A DNA stretch of 64,000 nucleotides from Morganella psychrotolerans_C (GTDB lineage Bacteria; Pseudomonadota; Gammaproteobacteria; Enterobacterales; Enterobacteriaceae), in assembly GCF_965118875.1 (NCBI RefSeq), contig NZ_CBCPJD010000006.1:124001-188000 (forward strand). The letters are read 5' to 3'. A program made the position numbers and the translations under genes. A model generated the notes under the pieces. The model was not told the origin of the DNA. It saw only the letters and a list, made by a program, of their open reading frames with translations, and did no database searches. The stretch's first letter is position 1; each line of letters opens with the position of its first letter. Shown piece by piece: positions 17,388-25,552 of this stretch.

Positions 17388-18146
17388 ATGTCACGTGGTC
17401 TGATGCTGTTTGCATTATTACTCTGTTGCTCTGTTCCGGCTGCAATGTCCGCACAATTACACATGTATGCCGGAGCCGGTCTTCGTTCGCCGATAGAAAA
17501 AGTCATTGATAAATTTGAAAAAGAGACCGGCAATAATGTATCCGTGGAATACGGCGGTTCCGGGCAAATTCTGACCCGGTTTGAACTGACAAAGCAGGGC
17601 GATCTTTTCTTCCCGGGATCGGCTGACTATGTGGAAAAACTGCAAAAAGAGGATCTGGTGACGGAAAGCCATCCGATTGTCCGACATATTCCGGTTATTG
17701 CCGTACGCAGGGATAAAGCGGACGGAATTACAACCGTAGCGGACCTGGCGGCCAGTAATCTGCGTATCGGTATGGGTGACCCGAAAGCGATTGCGCTTGG
17801 GCGCAGTGGTGAATTACTGCTGGATGCGAGTGGTTATGGTGATGTGTTGCGCGACAAAGTCATCGTCCGCGCGGCGACAATTAAACATCTTTCCATGTAT
17901 CTGCTCAATGGTGAAGTGGATGCGGCGGTTATCGGACGGGCTGATGCCATGAAAAATCAGGATAAATTACTGATCCTGCCATCGCCGGAAGGGGCTCCCG
18001 AAGAGGTGGCTACACTGGCTGTGCTCAGTACCAGTGCCGCACCTGAAGAAGCAAAACATCTTGCTGCCTGTTTCAGTTCACCGGAAGGCATTAAAGTATT
18101 TACGGACTATGGTTTCCTGCCGGTTCACCCGGCTGAAGCTCACTAA
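17388..18146 (+). CDS. modA: periplasmic oxyanion-binding protein of a molybdate-type ABC transporter
   Basis: 252 residues with a cleaved signal peptide (...AAMSA-Q at about 22). The fold pattern is of the ModA/WtpA group: LHMYAGAGLRSPI at the first anion-binding loop, GGSGQILTRFE at the second, then LRIGMGDPKAIALG, and DYGFLPV near the end. These resemble molybdate/tungstate binders but diverge from E. coli ModA, so the exact anion is uncertain. It is followed by a permease and an ATPase with almost no gaps, making a complete importer. The AGGTGG ribosome site decides the start. Confidence 0.75.
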   Translation: MSRGLMLFALLLCCSVPAAMSAQLHMYAGAGLRSPIEKVIDKFEKETGNNVSVEYGGSGQILTRFELTKQGDLFFPGSADYVEKLQKEDLVTESHPIVRHIPVIAVRRDKADGITTVADLAASNLRIGMGDPKAIALGRSGELLLDASGYGDVLRDKVIVRAATIKHLSMYLLNGEVDAAVIGRADAMKNQDKLLILPSPEGAPEEVATLAVLSTSAAPEEAKHLAACFSSPEGIKVFTDYGFLPVHPAEAH

Positions 18147-18158
18147 CGTCTGCGGATC

Positions 18159-18950
18159 ATGATGTATACGGCGATGAAGTGGGCACTGCTGCCTCTGCTG
18201 TTACTGCTGACTCTGATTGCCGGGTCACTGATGGCATTGTTGTTTCAGGTAACGCCATCATTATTAGGACAGCTATTTACTGAGCCGGAATTTCACTTTG
18301 CGGTGATGATGTCACTGGCGACATCCTTAACGTCACTAATGCTGGCATTTCTGATTGCAGTTCCGGCGGCCTGGGTGATGGTGCGGGGGAATTTTCCGGG
18401 CAAACGGATAGCCGATACACTGCTTGATATTCCGCTGGTAACACCACCGCTGGTGATCGGTATCGGATTATTACTGCTGCTGGGCAATCAGGGACCATTC
18501 TCCTGTCTTTTCCCGCAACTCAGTCGCTGGCTGTTTTCACCGGTTGGTGTGATTATTGCGCAAACCTATGTTGCCTGCGCCGTACTCTACCGCGCGGCAC
18601 AGGGCGCATTTTCATTGGTGGAGCCTGCGTATGTCCGCACGGCGATGAATCTGGGGCTGACGCCCGGTAAAACCTTATTTCTGGTGGAAATCCCGTTGTG
18701 TCTGCAAAGTCTGCTCAGCGGCGGTATCCTCGCATACTCCCGCGCGCTCGGCGAATTCGGGGCAACACTGATGCTGGCGGGTGCCACCCGGTTTAAAACA
18801 GAAACCCTGCCGATGGCGGTTTATCTCAATATTGCCAGCGGTGATTTTTCTCTCGCGCTGGGTTGTGCGCTTATCTTGATGGCGCTGGCGATTGTTCTGT
18901 TGTTTGCGCTGCACCGTCTGAAAAGGCAGGTATCTCATGTTGCATATTGA
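18159..18950 (+). CDS. modB: molybdate-type ABC transporter permease
   Basis: 263 residues with about six membrane helices. The EAA loop reads EIPLCLQSLLSGGILAYSRALGEFGATLMLAG at about 177-208; the GEFGATLMLAG ending is typical of ModB and sulfate permeases. It lies 12 nt after the binding-protein gene and overlaps the ATPase gene by 14 nt. The partners set its role as the channel of the anion importer. Confidence 0.82.
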   Translation: MMYTAMKWALLPLLLLLTLIAGSLMALLFQVTPSLLGQLFTEPEFHFAVMMSLATSLTSLMLAFLIAVPAAWVMVRGNFPGKRIADTLLDIPLVTPPLVIGIGLLLLLGNQGPFSCLFPQLSRWLFSPVGVIIAQTYVACAVLYRAAQGAFSLVEPAYVRTAMNLGLTPGKTLFLVEIPLCLQSLLSGGILAYSRALGEFGATLMLAGATRFKTETLPMAVYLNIASGDFSLALGCALILMALAIVLLFALHRLKRQVSHVAY

Positions 18951-19560
18951 AAACCTGAGAGCGGGGATACTGCAGGATATCTCGCTGACGCTGCCGCAGG
19001 GGCAGTGCAGTGCGGTTTGTGGTCCGTCCGGCAGTGGTAAAACAACCTTACTGAACTGCATTGCGGGCTACCAATCCTGTCAGGGTGTTATCCGTCTGGG
19101 CGACACGCGGCTGGATACTCTGCCGGTCTGGAAGCGTCCTTGTCGCTATCTGAATCAGCGGCTCTGGTTGTTTCCCTGGCTGACGGTACTGAACAACCTG
19201 CGTCTGGCACAGTATGCGGCCGGATTGCGCCGGGATAAAGAGCGGGCACATGCGTTGCTGAACAAAATGGGCGTGGCGCATCTGGCTGCCCGTTATCCGC
19301 ATCAGATTTCCGGCGGAGAGCAGCAAAGAGTGGCACTGGCGCGGGCGCTTATTTCCTCTCCGTCACTCCTTTTACTGGATGAACCTTTCTCCGGGCTGGA
19401 CTGGGCAACCCGCAGACAGTTATGGTCACAGATTAATATGCTGAAAAATGATGGGGCAACGATTGTTTTGGTTACACATGAACCTAAAGAGTCGGACGCG
19501 CTGGCAGAATACTGTGTACAAATAGAAGACGGAAAAATCCGAACGACGACAATAGGTTGA
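18937..19560 (+). CDS. modC: ABC transporter ATP-binding subunit (molybdate-type)
   Basis: 207 residues: Walker A GPSGSGKTT (about 32-40), signature SGGEQQRVALARAL (about 127-140), Walker B LLLLDEPFSG and the H-loop VLVTHE. It ends just after the nucleotide-binding domain. It therefore lacks the C-terminal molybdate-binding TOBE domain of classical ModC (352 residues), so it may not be feedback-inhibited by substrate. It completes the three-gene importer. Confidence 0.82.
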   Translation: MLHIENLRAGILQDISLTLPQGQCSAVCGPSGSGKTTLLNCIAGYQSCQGVIRLGDTRLDTLPVWKRPCRYLNQRLWLFPWLTVLNNLRLAQYAAGLRRDKERAHALLNKMGVAHLAARYPHQISGGEQQRVALARALISSPSLLLLDEPFSGLDWATRRQLWSQINMLKNDGATIVLVTHEPKESDALAEYCVQIEDGKIRTTTIG

Positions 19561-19827
19561 GAGAGATAAAATTCGGACGTAATAGTGATATTTTTGTCCC
19601 GTCATCTTCAGTAAGGTAGGTTACAGAGATGGCGGTGACGGATTATATTGAAGGGATGCTGTCACCGGATACCGGAGTGTATCTATATGTTGTCGCCGCT
19701 GTCTCTTCCTTATTTCCTCAATTACATACCGATACTCGTCTTAATCCGGTCTTTACCGGAGCGGCACCTGTTTACAATAATGACCGTATTTCCCAAAAAG
19801 CAGGAATGCCATCACTATAGGTCTGCC

Positions 19828-20697
19828 ATGCTCAATATTTTACTGACGTCCTTGTGGTTTTTATGGGGATTGTTATTGTACGCGGCGATGACCGGGCACA
19901 AATTGTGGCCTGTGTATTTAATTGGTATCGTCGCAGTTATCTGTTTCATTATGGTTATCTCGAAGAGGAAAAGGAAACAATCCATGTTCGGAAAGAAAAA
20001 ACAAGCTGAAATTCAGGCGGATGAGCAGGCTGCTGTAGCCGTCCCCGTACAGAAAACCAAAGAAGCTGAAGAGAAAAAAGCGGCGGAAATTAATGCCCAG
20101 GCAAATGAAATTTCTCAGTTACTGTCAGTCCGTGGTGATGAAAAACAGTCGCGTCCGCTGGCTTCCCTTGAGTCCCGCCAGCCAACAGTTATCAGCAAGG
20201 AAACCCGCCTGACAGGGGATATCGATCTGAGCGGTAACCTGCAAATCTGGGGCAAAATTAAAGGCCAGATTAAAGCCCGTTCAGGAACCGTCAGTATTAT
20301 GCAGTCCGGTGTGGTGGATGGCGATATCATTGCAGAAACACTGCTGATTGACGGCGTATTGAGCGGTACCTGTAGTGTGGAGCAACTGGAGATCCTGGAG
20401 CACGGAGAGCTGAACGGTATCTGCCGCGCATCTAATTTCTCTATCCGCAAAGGCGGGATTTTTATCGGTCAATCCGAGCCCTATGTTGCTCCTGCGGAAA
20501 GTAAAACGACAGCCGCGCCACAGGTGTCCCGTTCTGAACCACTAAAAGTGCAGCCGGTATCTGAACCGGTACAGGATCTGAAGCAGGAACCGCAGCAGAC
20601 AAAAGCACCTGAGCCACAGAAATCATCATCTCAGCAGCCCTCTGCCGCTAAAGGCAAAGAGCCGCAAAAAGTGCCGTCTGTCTTTAAAAACGTTTAA
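19828..20697 (+). CDS. ccmA: bactofilin CcmA (polymer-forming cytoskeletal protein)
   Basis: The chosen start gives 289 residues and places two membrane helices at the N-terminus (about 3-19 and 25-43); a longer frame begins at 19648. A bactofilin beta-helix follows (about 115-210: TRLTGDIDLSGNLQIWGKIKGQIKARSGTVSIMQSGVVDGDIIAETLLIDGVLSGTC split over repeating turns). The tail is Gln/Pro/Lys-rich and disordered. Proteus mirabilis CcmA has this membrane-anchored layout and affects cell curvature and swarmer shape. The gene stands alone. Confidence 0.85.
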   Translation: MLNILLTSLWFLWGLLLYAAMTGHKLWPVYLIGIVAVICFIMVISKRKRKQSMFGKKKQAEIQADEQAAVAVPVQKTKEAEEKKAAEINAQANEISQLLSVRGDEKQSRPLASLESRQPTVISKETRLTGDIDLSGNLQIWGKIKGQIKARSGTVSIMQSGVVDGDIIAETLLIDGVLSGTCSVEQLEILEHGELNGICRASNFSIRKGGIFIGQSEPYVAPAESKTTAAPQVSRSEPLKVQPVSEPVQDLKQEPQQTKAPEPQKSSSQQPSAAKGKEPQKVPSVFKNV

Positions 20698-20722
20698 TCA
20701 GGTCAATTGTGCATTAATTGAC

Positions 20723-20783
20723 TATACCCAACGTCATTCAGGATGCAGTCAACACCCGTGCATCCTGATGTATGACGGGTATA
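20723..20783. repeat. short-form palindromic repeat, reverse orientation
   Basis: It begins TATACCCAACGTCATTCA and ends GACGGGTATA, with inner GGATGCA...TGCATCC arms. It lies between ccmA and the acetyltransferase gene. The right arm is decayed compared with other copies. Confidence 0.75.
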
Positions 20784-20825
20784 CTTCTCCGGTAGGTTTC
20801 ACTTACACCATTACCGGAGGAAACC

Positions 20826-21380
20826 ATGATTATTCTTGATACACCTGATTTGCGCCTGCGTCCGTGGAAACCGGAAGACTATGCGCCGTTCCGTGCACTG
20901 AATAGTGACACGGATGTGATGCGATTTTTTCCTGCCTGTCTGAGCGGCGCAGAAAGTGATGCGCTGGCAGATGAAATTATCCGCCGTTTTGAGAAACAGA
21001 ATACGTTCGGATTATGGGCAGTTGAAGAAAAGAGCAGCGGGGCGTTTACCGGGTTCACCGGTCTGAATATCCCGAAGTTACAGTTTGATTTCAGCCCGTG
21101 TACGGAGATTGGCTGGCGCCTGGCAAAGCCATTTCATGGCAAAGGATATGCAACACAAGCTGCAAAAGCGGTTTTGCATCATGCCTTCACTGAGCTTGAT
21201 ATGCCGGAGATTGTGGCATTTACCGCAAGTGTCAACCGCCCTTCAGCCCGGGTGATGGAAAAAGTTGGTATGCATTATGAGCGGGATTTTGTTCATCCGG
21301 CATTGTCAGAAGGGCATCCGCTGCAAACGCATGTGCTGTATAAGATCTCACAGGCAGATTACCGCGCACAGCAGGCTTGA
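20826..21380 (+). CDS. GNAT-family N-acetyltransferase (RimJ/RimL type)
   Basis: 184 residues. It starts with the LRLRPWKPEDYAPF opening common to RimJ/RimL-like enzymes and carries the acetyl-CoA loop as KPFHGKGYATQAAKA near residue 100. A later FTASVNRPSARVMEKVGMHYERDFVHP block is typical of this subgroup. It transfers acetyl from acetyl-CoA to an amine; the acceptor cannot be told. A strong CCGGAGGAAA ribosome site precedes it. Confidence 0.85.
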   Translation: MIILDTPDLRLRPWKPEDYAPFRALNSDTDVMRFFPACLSGAESDALADEIIRRFEKQNTFGLWAVEEKSSGAFTGFTGLNIPKLQFDFSPCTEIGWRLAKPFHGKGYATQAAKAVLHHAFTELDMPEIVAFTASVNRPSARVMEKVGMHYERDFVHPALSEGHPLQTHVLYKISQADYRAQQA

Positions 21381-21385
21381 TGATA

Positions 21386-21733
21386 TCAGTCGCGGGGCGT
21401 CCTGATGCGGGGCGGCAGGGGCGGAACCGGTTTTTTATCATCAATAAGATGCCGGATAGCCAGGATCGGGTGATGCCACAGCATCCTGGGTCCTGCCCAG
21501 CGCATAATCACTTTCATTTCTTCCCGTGGTTTGGGTTGATAACAGTGAACCGGGCACTGTTTACAGGCGGGTTTATCTTCCCCGTAGCGGCATTTTTCCA
21601 GACGTTTCGTTGCATAAATCAGCAGTTCACTGTAATACTCCGGCGCGTCTGCCGGTGCTGGATGTCTGCGCTCATAAAGCGCGACCATGCGGGTAACTGT
21701 CTCTATCTCCCGCGAAATACGTTTTCCGGACAT
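21386..21733 (-). CDS. nitrous oxide-stimulated promoter family protein
   Basis: 115 residues from the ATG at 21733, which has AGAGGAAAAACG upstream. A conserved four-cysteine cluster CRYGEDKPACKQCPVHCY (about 60-77) and the KVIMRWAGPRMLWHHPILAIRHL block match the small family called nitrous oxide-stimulated promoter. The cysteines suggest a metal or iron-sulfur site. Function is not established. It converges on the acetyltransferase gene with only 5 nt between the stops. Confidence 0.75.
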   Translation of the reverse strand: MSGKRISREIETVTRMVALYERRHPAPADAPEYYSELLIYATKRLEKCRYGEDKPACKQCPVHCYQPKPREEMKVIMRWAGPRMLWHHPILAIRHLIDDKKPVPPLPPRIRTPRD

Positions 21734-21819
21734 CGTTTTTCCTCTTTTACGCAGCAACGAAATAATAAATTTTAATAATATGCTTAAAATTAGCTTTCTT
21801 TTTATTTCAAAATAAAATA

Positions 21820-21835
21820 CTGTACATGCATACAG
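21820..21835 (+). promoter_or_regulatory. LexA (SOS) box of dinI
   Basis: CTGTACATGCATACAG matches CTGT-N8-ACAG exactly. It lies 17 nt before the dinI start codon, so LexA binding would block its promoter or initiation. Confidence 0.9.
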
Positions 21836-21852
21836 TTCATGGGAGCAACATC

Positions 21853-22101
21853 ATGCGTATTGAAATCTTATTAGATAAACGGAATGCGGTGCCTGAGCAT
21901 GTACTCCAATCACTTGAAGTGCAGTTAAAACGTCTGATCCTGCCGGACTATCCGGAGATGCAATTTCGTATCGGGCAAAGCAGCCAGACGACTATCAATA
22001 TCTCCGGTATGAAATCGGCTGATGAAAAACAGGTACTGATGGATACCATTCAGAATATCTGGGAAGACGATAGCTGGATGGGCGAAGAAAACGCACAATA
22101 A
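21853..22101 (+). CDS. dinI: DinI-family DNA damage-inducible protein
   Basis: 82 residues: MRIEILLDKR at the start, a middle ELKRLILPDYPE-like helix region, and a C-terminal helix (DEKQVLMDTIQNIWEDDSWM) rich in acidic residues. These are characteristic of DinI, which stabilises or modulates RecA filaments in the SOS response. The ATG at 21853 has GGGAGCA upstream, and the longer frame from 21826 would run through the LexA box. The consensus LexA box supports SOS control. Confidence 0.92.
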   Translation: MRIEILLDKRNAVPEHVLQSLEVQLKRLILPDYPEMQFRIGQSSQTTINISGMKSADEKQVLMDTIQNIWEDDSWMGEENAQ

Positions 22102-22127
22102 CCCTTCTTTTTTCCTGTCAAAGGAAA

Positions 22128-22173
22128 CGCTATCCCCTCATTTTTTGTGTTTTCTGAGGTGATAGCGATTTTT
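22128..22173. terminator. bidirectional terminator between dinI and yecH
   Basis: GCTATC-CCCTCA pairs with TGAGG-TGATAGC around a T-rich loop. T-runs follow on the plus side, and A-rich sequence flanks it for the opposite direction. It serves the convergent dinI and yecH genes. Confidence 0.7.
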
Positions 22174-22182
22174 TCATACCAC

Positions 22183-22431
22183 TCAGTGGTTACAAATTTT
22201 ATCCGCTGACGTGCTGAACCCTTCTTCATTGCTGGTGAATTTTCCGCGTGCAGCGAGAAAACTGACCAGTTCTTTTGCATCCATGTTGTCGGCAGAGCAG
22301 GTATGAAAGCGGGTCTCTGCGCCAAATGCCGCATGGATATCCGCAATCAGTGATTCTGTGGTGTAGCTTTTGCCGCTGTCGATGATCATATTCATTACTT
22401 CATGACCATGAACGGATGGTTTCTCAGACAT
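22183..22431 (-). CDS. yecH: YecH-family small metal-binding protein
   Basis: 82 residues. The HGHEVMNMI opening, the GAETRFHTCSADNMDAKELVSFL middle and a C-terminal ICNH match the DUF2492/YecH family, whose conserved His and Cys residues suggest metal binding. Role unknown. It is a single gene convergent with dinI. Confidence 0.85.
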   Translation of the reverse strand: MSEKPSVHGHEVMNMIIDSGKSYTTESLIADIHAAFGAETRFHTCSADNMDAKELVSFLAARGKFTSNEEGFSTSADKICNH

Positions 22432-22550
22432 AATAACCCCGGTTGTTTATAAAGATGTAAATATTATGCATCTTTTCGGGCGTAATAGGTTGCGTCAGGT
22501 CAGCTTATTGTGAGATCAGGTATAAAGCAGAGAGTGAAACCGGGGACATA

Positions 22551-22577
22551 AGATAACGCCTGTGACAGGCGTTATCT
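22551..22577 (-). terminator. terminator after ydcH
   Basis: AGATAACGCCTGT and ACAGGCGTTATCT form a long perfect stem, 15 nt beyond the ydcH stop on the minus strand. The T-tract is weak. Confidence 0.6.
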
Positions 22578-22592
22578 GTCAGTGAAGTGAAA

Positions 22593-22805
22593 TTACCGGC
22601 ACTCTTCCAGGATACGTTGCATCTCATCTTTAGCATGCAATTTTTCTTTTTTGAGACGGGCAACACTATCGTTGTATCCTGCGCCATTCGGGCCTTCAAG
22701 CTTGGCAATTTCACCATTCAACTGGTGATGCTTCAGGTACAGTGCGGCAAAACGAGGATTTGAGTCTTTAAGCTGTGCAATAAGGGCTTGTTGATCAAGT
22801 GGCAT
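22593..22805 (-). CDS. ydcH: YdcH-family (DUF465) small protein
   Basis: 70 residues, almost all helix, with LKDSNPRFAALYLKHHQLNGEIAKLE at the front and VARLKKEKLHAKDEM later. This is the DUF465/YdcH signature. The start has an AGGAGG site. Function is unknown; members are short coiled coils. Confidence 0.88.
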   Translation of the reverse strand: MPLDQQALIAQLKDSNPRFAALYLKHHQLNGEIAKLEGPNGAGYNDSVARLKKEKLHAKDEMQRILEECR

Positions 22806-23137
22806 AGAACCTCCTGTTTGACGGGGAATGCAGCCTTTTCAGTATAACAAACGCGCACTGAATTGCATGGAACATGTCGTTATAACCGTGATCATAATGG
22901 CATATTTACATTATAGGATTTTCAATAACATTGATGTCGTCAATGGGAAAATTGATATTCATTGGTTTAATGCACTGGTTTTTCGGTTTTTTTATCATCA
23001 TTATGCGATGAATTGTAAGAATAATCTGTCTTTTCATCTGAGGATGAACCAATGCTTATTATAATGTTCTTATCAGTTAGTATGAAGATTATGAGACGAG
23101 TTCATAATTAAATGTACTTATAAAATAAGGTGGTTAT
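22806..23137. other. 332-nt AT-rich interval without a supported gene
   Basis: It holds the ydcH promoter side and the ecotin promoter. A 78-residue frame at 22828-23064 has no ribosome site and no recognisable features, so it was not called. Nothing else is apparent. Confidence 0.5.
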
Positions 23138-23764
23138 TTGATGAAAAAATTAATTCTTCCGGTTATGGCGATGCTTGCTGCTGCGGGGGCTTATGCTGAA
23201 GATGCAAAAACAACCGATATGCAACTACTGACAAAAGATTCAGTTAAAGCGCAGCCACTGACAAAAGATTCAGTTAAAGCTCAACCACTGACAGATGTAA
23301 AAGCCGGCCTGATTAAAGCGGAGCCATTAAAACTTGTGAAAACAGATAATGGGATGAGTGAGCTGAAAAATTTCCCGCAGCCGGCCTCAGGCCAGGTTCG
23401 TCATGTGATCGCGGTTGAGCCGAAAGCGGATGAAGGGCTGTACAAAATTGAACTTGTGGTCGGGAAAAAACAGATGGTGGATTGTAATCACCAGTGGTTC
23501 GGTGGCAGCCTGACACAAAAAACGGTTGAAGGTTTTGGTTATGATTATTATGAAACCGGCGAATTAACCGGGCCGATGTCTACTATGATGGGCTGCCTGA
23601 ACAATGATAAACGCGAAGCATTTGTCAGCGCAAATATGGGTGACGAGGCTTTTGTCCGTTACAACAGCCGTTTGCCGGTCGTGGTTTATGCACCGAAAGA
23701 TGTGGATGTTAAATATCGCATCTGGAGCACGGATAACCAGTTAGCGGACGCACCTGCGAAATAA
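23138..23764 (+). CDS. eco: ecotin-family serine protease inhibitor
   Basis: 208 residues with a signal peptide (...AAAGAYA-E). The C-terminal ~130 residues follow ecotin closely: HQWFGGSLTQKTVEGFGYDYYE, the reactive loop GPMSTMMGC with Met at P1, and FVRYNSRLPVVVYAPKDVDVKYRIWS. Ecotin is a periplasmic dimer that inhibits trypsin-fold proteases. Between signal and inhibitor domain lies an insert of about 40 residues with a 10-residue tandem repeat (LTKDSVKAQP twice and a degenerate third). That makes it longer than E. coli ecotin (162). A terminator follows. Confidence 0.93.
   Translation: MMKKLILPVMAMLAAAGAYAEDAKTTDMQLLTKDSVKAQPLTKDSVKAQPLTDVKAGLIKAEPLKLVKTDNGMSELKNFPQPASGQVRHVIAVEPKADEGLYKIELVVGKKQMVDCNHQWFGGSLTQKTVEGFGYDYYETGELTGPMSTMMGCLNNDKREAFVSANMGDEAFVRYNSRLPVVVYAPKDVDVKYRIWSTDNQLADAPAK
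23228..23287 (+). repeat. 30-bp in-frame tandem repeat in the ecotin gene
   Basis: Two units of 30 bp starting CTGACAAAAGATTCAGTTAA differ at only two or three positions and encode LTKDSVKAQP each. A third, decayed unit (LTDVKAG...) follows. It lies in the linker before the inhibitor domain. Confidence 0.9.
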
Positions 23765-23784
23765 CCGTATTATTCTTCTCTTCA

Positions 23785-23811
23785 GAAACACGGCTCCGGC
23801 CGTGTTTTTTT
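23785..23811 (+). terminator. intrinsic terminator after ecotin
   Basis: AAACACGG-CTCCGG-CCGTGTTT followed by a run of T residues, 20 nt after the stop. Confidence 0.85.
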
Positions 23812-23897
23812 ATTCTGTTCTGTAATGATTTCGTCGTACACTAAATACCTCACTGTTTGTGGGTTTTACTGATGCTATTTTTACAGAGATATTAATT

Positions 23898-24299
23898 ATG
23901 GAATTCCAGCCATCCCGCCAGATTGCCACTGTTTTGCAATGGATATTAAATATTGCACTGCTGATGCTCGGCGTACTCCTGATTATTTTTATGGGAAAAG
24001 AGACACTGACGCTGATGAGATTAGTCTTTTCCGTACAGGAAAAAACGACGTATTTGTTATTAGACAGCATTGTGACATATTTTTTGTATTTCGAGTTTAT
24101 TGCACTGATTGTGAAGTATTTTTTATCAGGCTATCATTTTCCGCTGCGCTATTTTATTTACATCGGGATCACGGCGATGGTGCGTCTGATTATTGTTGAT
24201 CATACTGATGCAATGGCAACATTCCTGCATACATTATCAATACTGGTGCTGATCGTGGCGTTATATCTGGCGAACACAGATAAGTTAAAACGCGCCTGA
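23898..24299 (+). CDS. psiE: PsiE-family membrane protein
   Basis: 133 residues with four membrane helices. The pattern of phosphate-starvation-inducible PsiE is visible: YLLLDSIVTYFLYFEFIALIVKYF, then SGYHFPLRYFIYIGITAMVRLIIVDH. The ATG at 23898 follows AGAGAT; an ATG at 23859 would add 13 non-family residues. PsiE is widely conserved but its function is unknown. No good PHO box was seen upstream. Confidence 0.88.
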   Translation: MEFQPSRQIATVLQWILNIALLMLGVLLIIFMGKETLTLMRLVFSVQEKTTYLLLDSIVTYFLYFEFIALIVKYFLSGYHFPLRYFIYIGITAMVRLIIVDHTDAMATFLHTLSILVLIVALYLANTDKLKRA

Positions 24300-24334
24300 G
24301 TTATTTTTATATTTACCTCTGAAGGATTTCTCTG

Positions 24335-24790
24335 ATGAATAAAGTTTCTGTTATTGCGGGCGTGCTGTTTTCTGTATTGTGTCTGGCGCTGCCTGCCGTT
24401 GCCGCTTCACATACGGTCACGGTTTTTCACTGTGTGAATAAAGACAAAAAAGTGATTGATGTGATACTCAAGGACGGACGTTATAACTATAGCTTTGGTA
24501 AAATTGGCAAAGGTGCGGATATTTCAATAGATCGCGCACCCGCTCAGCTGACGTCAAACTATTTAAATACCCGCGCAGCGGAGACGGATACCGGCACGGC
24601 AAGCACTTATGAACTTAATTTTATGAATGGTGATTACCATTATCAAATTTTTTCCGGTTATATCGGCAGCCGTTATGACGGCGGCGTGACAGTTTATAAA
24701 GGTGATAAATTGATTACCACAGTAAATTGCCTGCCGGAGACGGTTGTGGATTATCTGGCAGAGCATGTTTTTGATTTACCGGAGGCCTGA
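24335..24790 (+). CDS. exported protein of unknown function
   Basis: 151 residues with a clear signal peptide (...PAVAA-SHTV). The mature part has two cysteines (FHCVNK and VNCLPE) that could form a disulfide, and alternating beta-like segments (YNYSFGKIGKGADISID, YELNFMNGDYHYQIFSGYIG). This suggests a small periplasmic beta protein. I do not recognise the family. It follows psiE by 35 nt on the same strand and may share its transcript. Confidence 0.6.
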   Translation: MNKVSVIAGVLFSVLCLALPAVAASHTVTVFHCVNKDKKVIDVILKDGRYNYSFGKIGKGADISIDRAPAQLTSNYLNTRAAETDTGTASTYELNFMNGDYHYQIFSGYIGSRYDGGVTVYKGDKLITTVNCLPETVVDYLAEHVFDLPEA

Positions 24791-25097
24791 TATACCCTTA
24801 TTCATTCAAACTGCAGGTTCGTTGCCTACGCTCAGCTAACCGGGTCACATACTGATGTATGCTCCCCGTCTATCTTCCCTTGCCGCCTGCCTGCATCCTG
24901 AATGACGTTGGGTAATACCCTTATTCATTCAAACTGCAGGTTCGTTGCCTACGCTCAGCTAACCGGGTCACATACTGATGTATGCTCCCCGTCTATCTTT
25001 CCTTGCCGCCTGCCTGCATCCTGAATGACGTTGGGTAATACCCTTATTCATTCAAACTGCAGGTTCGTTGCCTGCAGCTTGAATAACGTTGGGTATA
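24791..25097. repeat. tandem array of three palindromic repeats (long, long, short)
   Basis: Two ~124-bp copies (24791 to about 24914, and about 24915 to 25038) are almost identical. They are followed by one short copy (about 25038-25097). Each begins ATACCCTTATTCATTCAAAC and ends TGAATGACGTTGGGTA (GAATAACGTTGGGTATA in the last). The long copies have the central hairpin GGGTCACATACTGATGTATG. It fills the whole gap between the exported protein gene and uspF. Confidence 0.92.
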
Positions 25098-25114
25098 TGA
25101 TTATTTATCCGGGT

Positions 25115-25552
25115 TTACCGGACAACCATTACGGAAGTTTTGGCGTGACGGACAATGCCTGAGGCCGTTGAGCCGAGCAGAAACGTTGCTGCATCCGGGC
25201 GGTGAGAGCCCATCAGAATTAAATCAGCATTAATGTCTTTGGCATAAGACAGAATTTCATTTTTTGCCGAGCCGATGACGGCGTGCAGAGTGTACTGACG
25301 TGCCGGGACAGAAATATCTTTCAGTAAGTCCTGCAACGCAGTAAGTGCTAATTCAATACGCTCGCCGGACTCACGCAAACTGACCGGCAGTGAGGCATAT
25401 TCCACACCAAAAAACATCTCCACATTCGGGATCACGGTCAAAAAGTGAATTTTCGGATTATCAATTTTTGCCAGTGCTTCCACATGGGGCAGCATTTTAT
25501 CGGTCAGATCATCTTCCAGAATATCAATCGGAACCAGAATCGTGTTGTACAT
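25115..25552 (-). CDS. uspF: universal stress protein, UspF/UspG type
   Basis: 145 residues: MYNTILVPIDI start, an ADLILMGSHRPDAATFLLGSTASGIVRHAKTSVMVVR end with the ATP-binding G-2x-G-9x-G(S/T) pattern. It is probably an ATP-binding stress protein of the UspFG group. The gene at 59297 is a clear paralogue with the same length. It converges on the repeat array. The start has an AGGAGG site. Confidence 0.88.
   Translation of the reverse strand: MYNTILVPIDILEDDLTDKMLPHVEALAKIDNPKIHFLTVIPNVEMFFGVEYASLPVSLRESGERIELALTALQDLLKDISVPARQYTLHAVIGSAKNEILSYAKDINADLILMGSHRPDAATFLLGSTASGIVRHAKTSVMVVR

Noticed and set aside
19648..19827. Longer N-terminus for the bactofilin
   Set aside because: The extra 60 residues have no membrane or family pattern; the start at 19828 places the two helices at the N-terminus as in CcmA.
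22828..23064. 78-residue frame upstream of ecotin
   Set aside because: No ribosome site, odd composition and promoter-like AT-rich DNA.
24791..25097. Tandem ~124-bp repeats considered as a CRISPR array
   Set aside because: Units are far too long, have no spacers, and carry the inverted ends of the dispersed repeat family.
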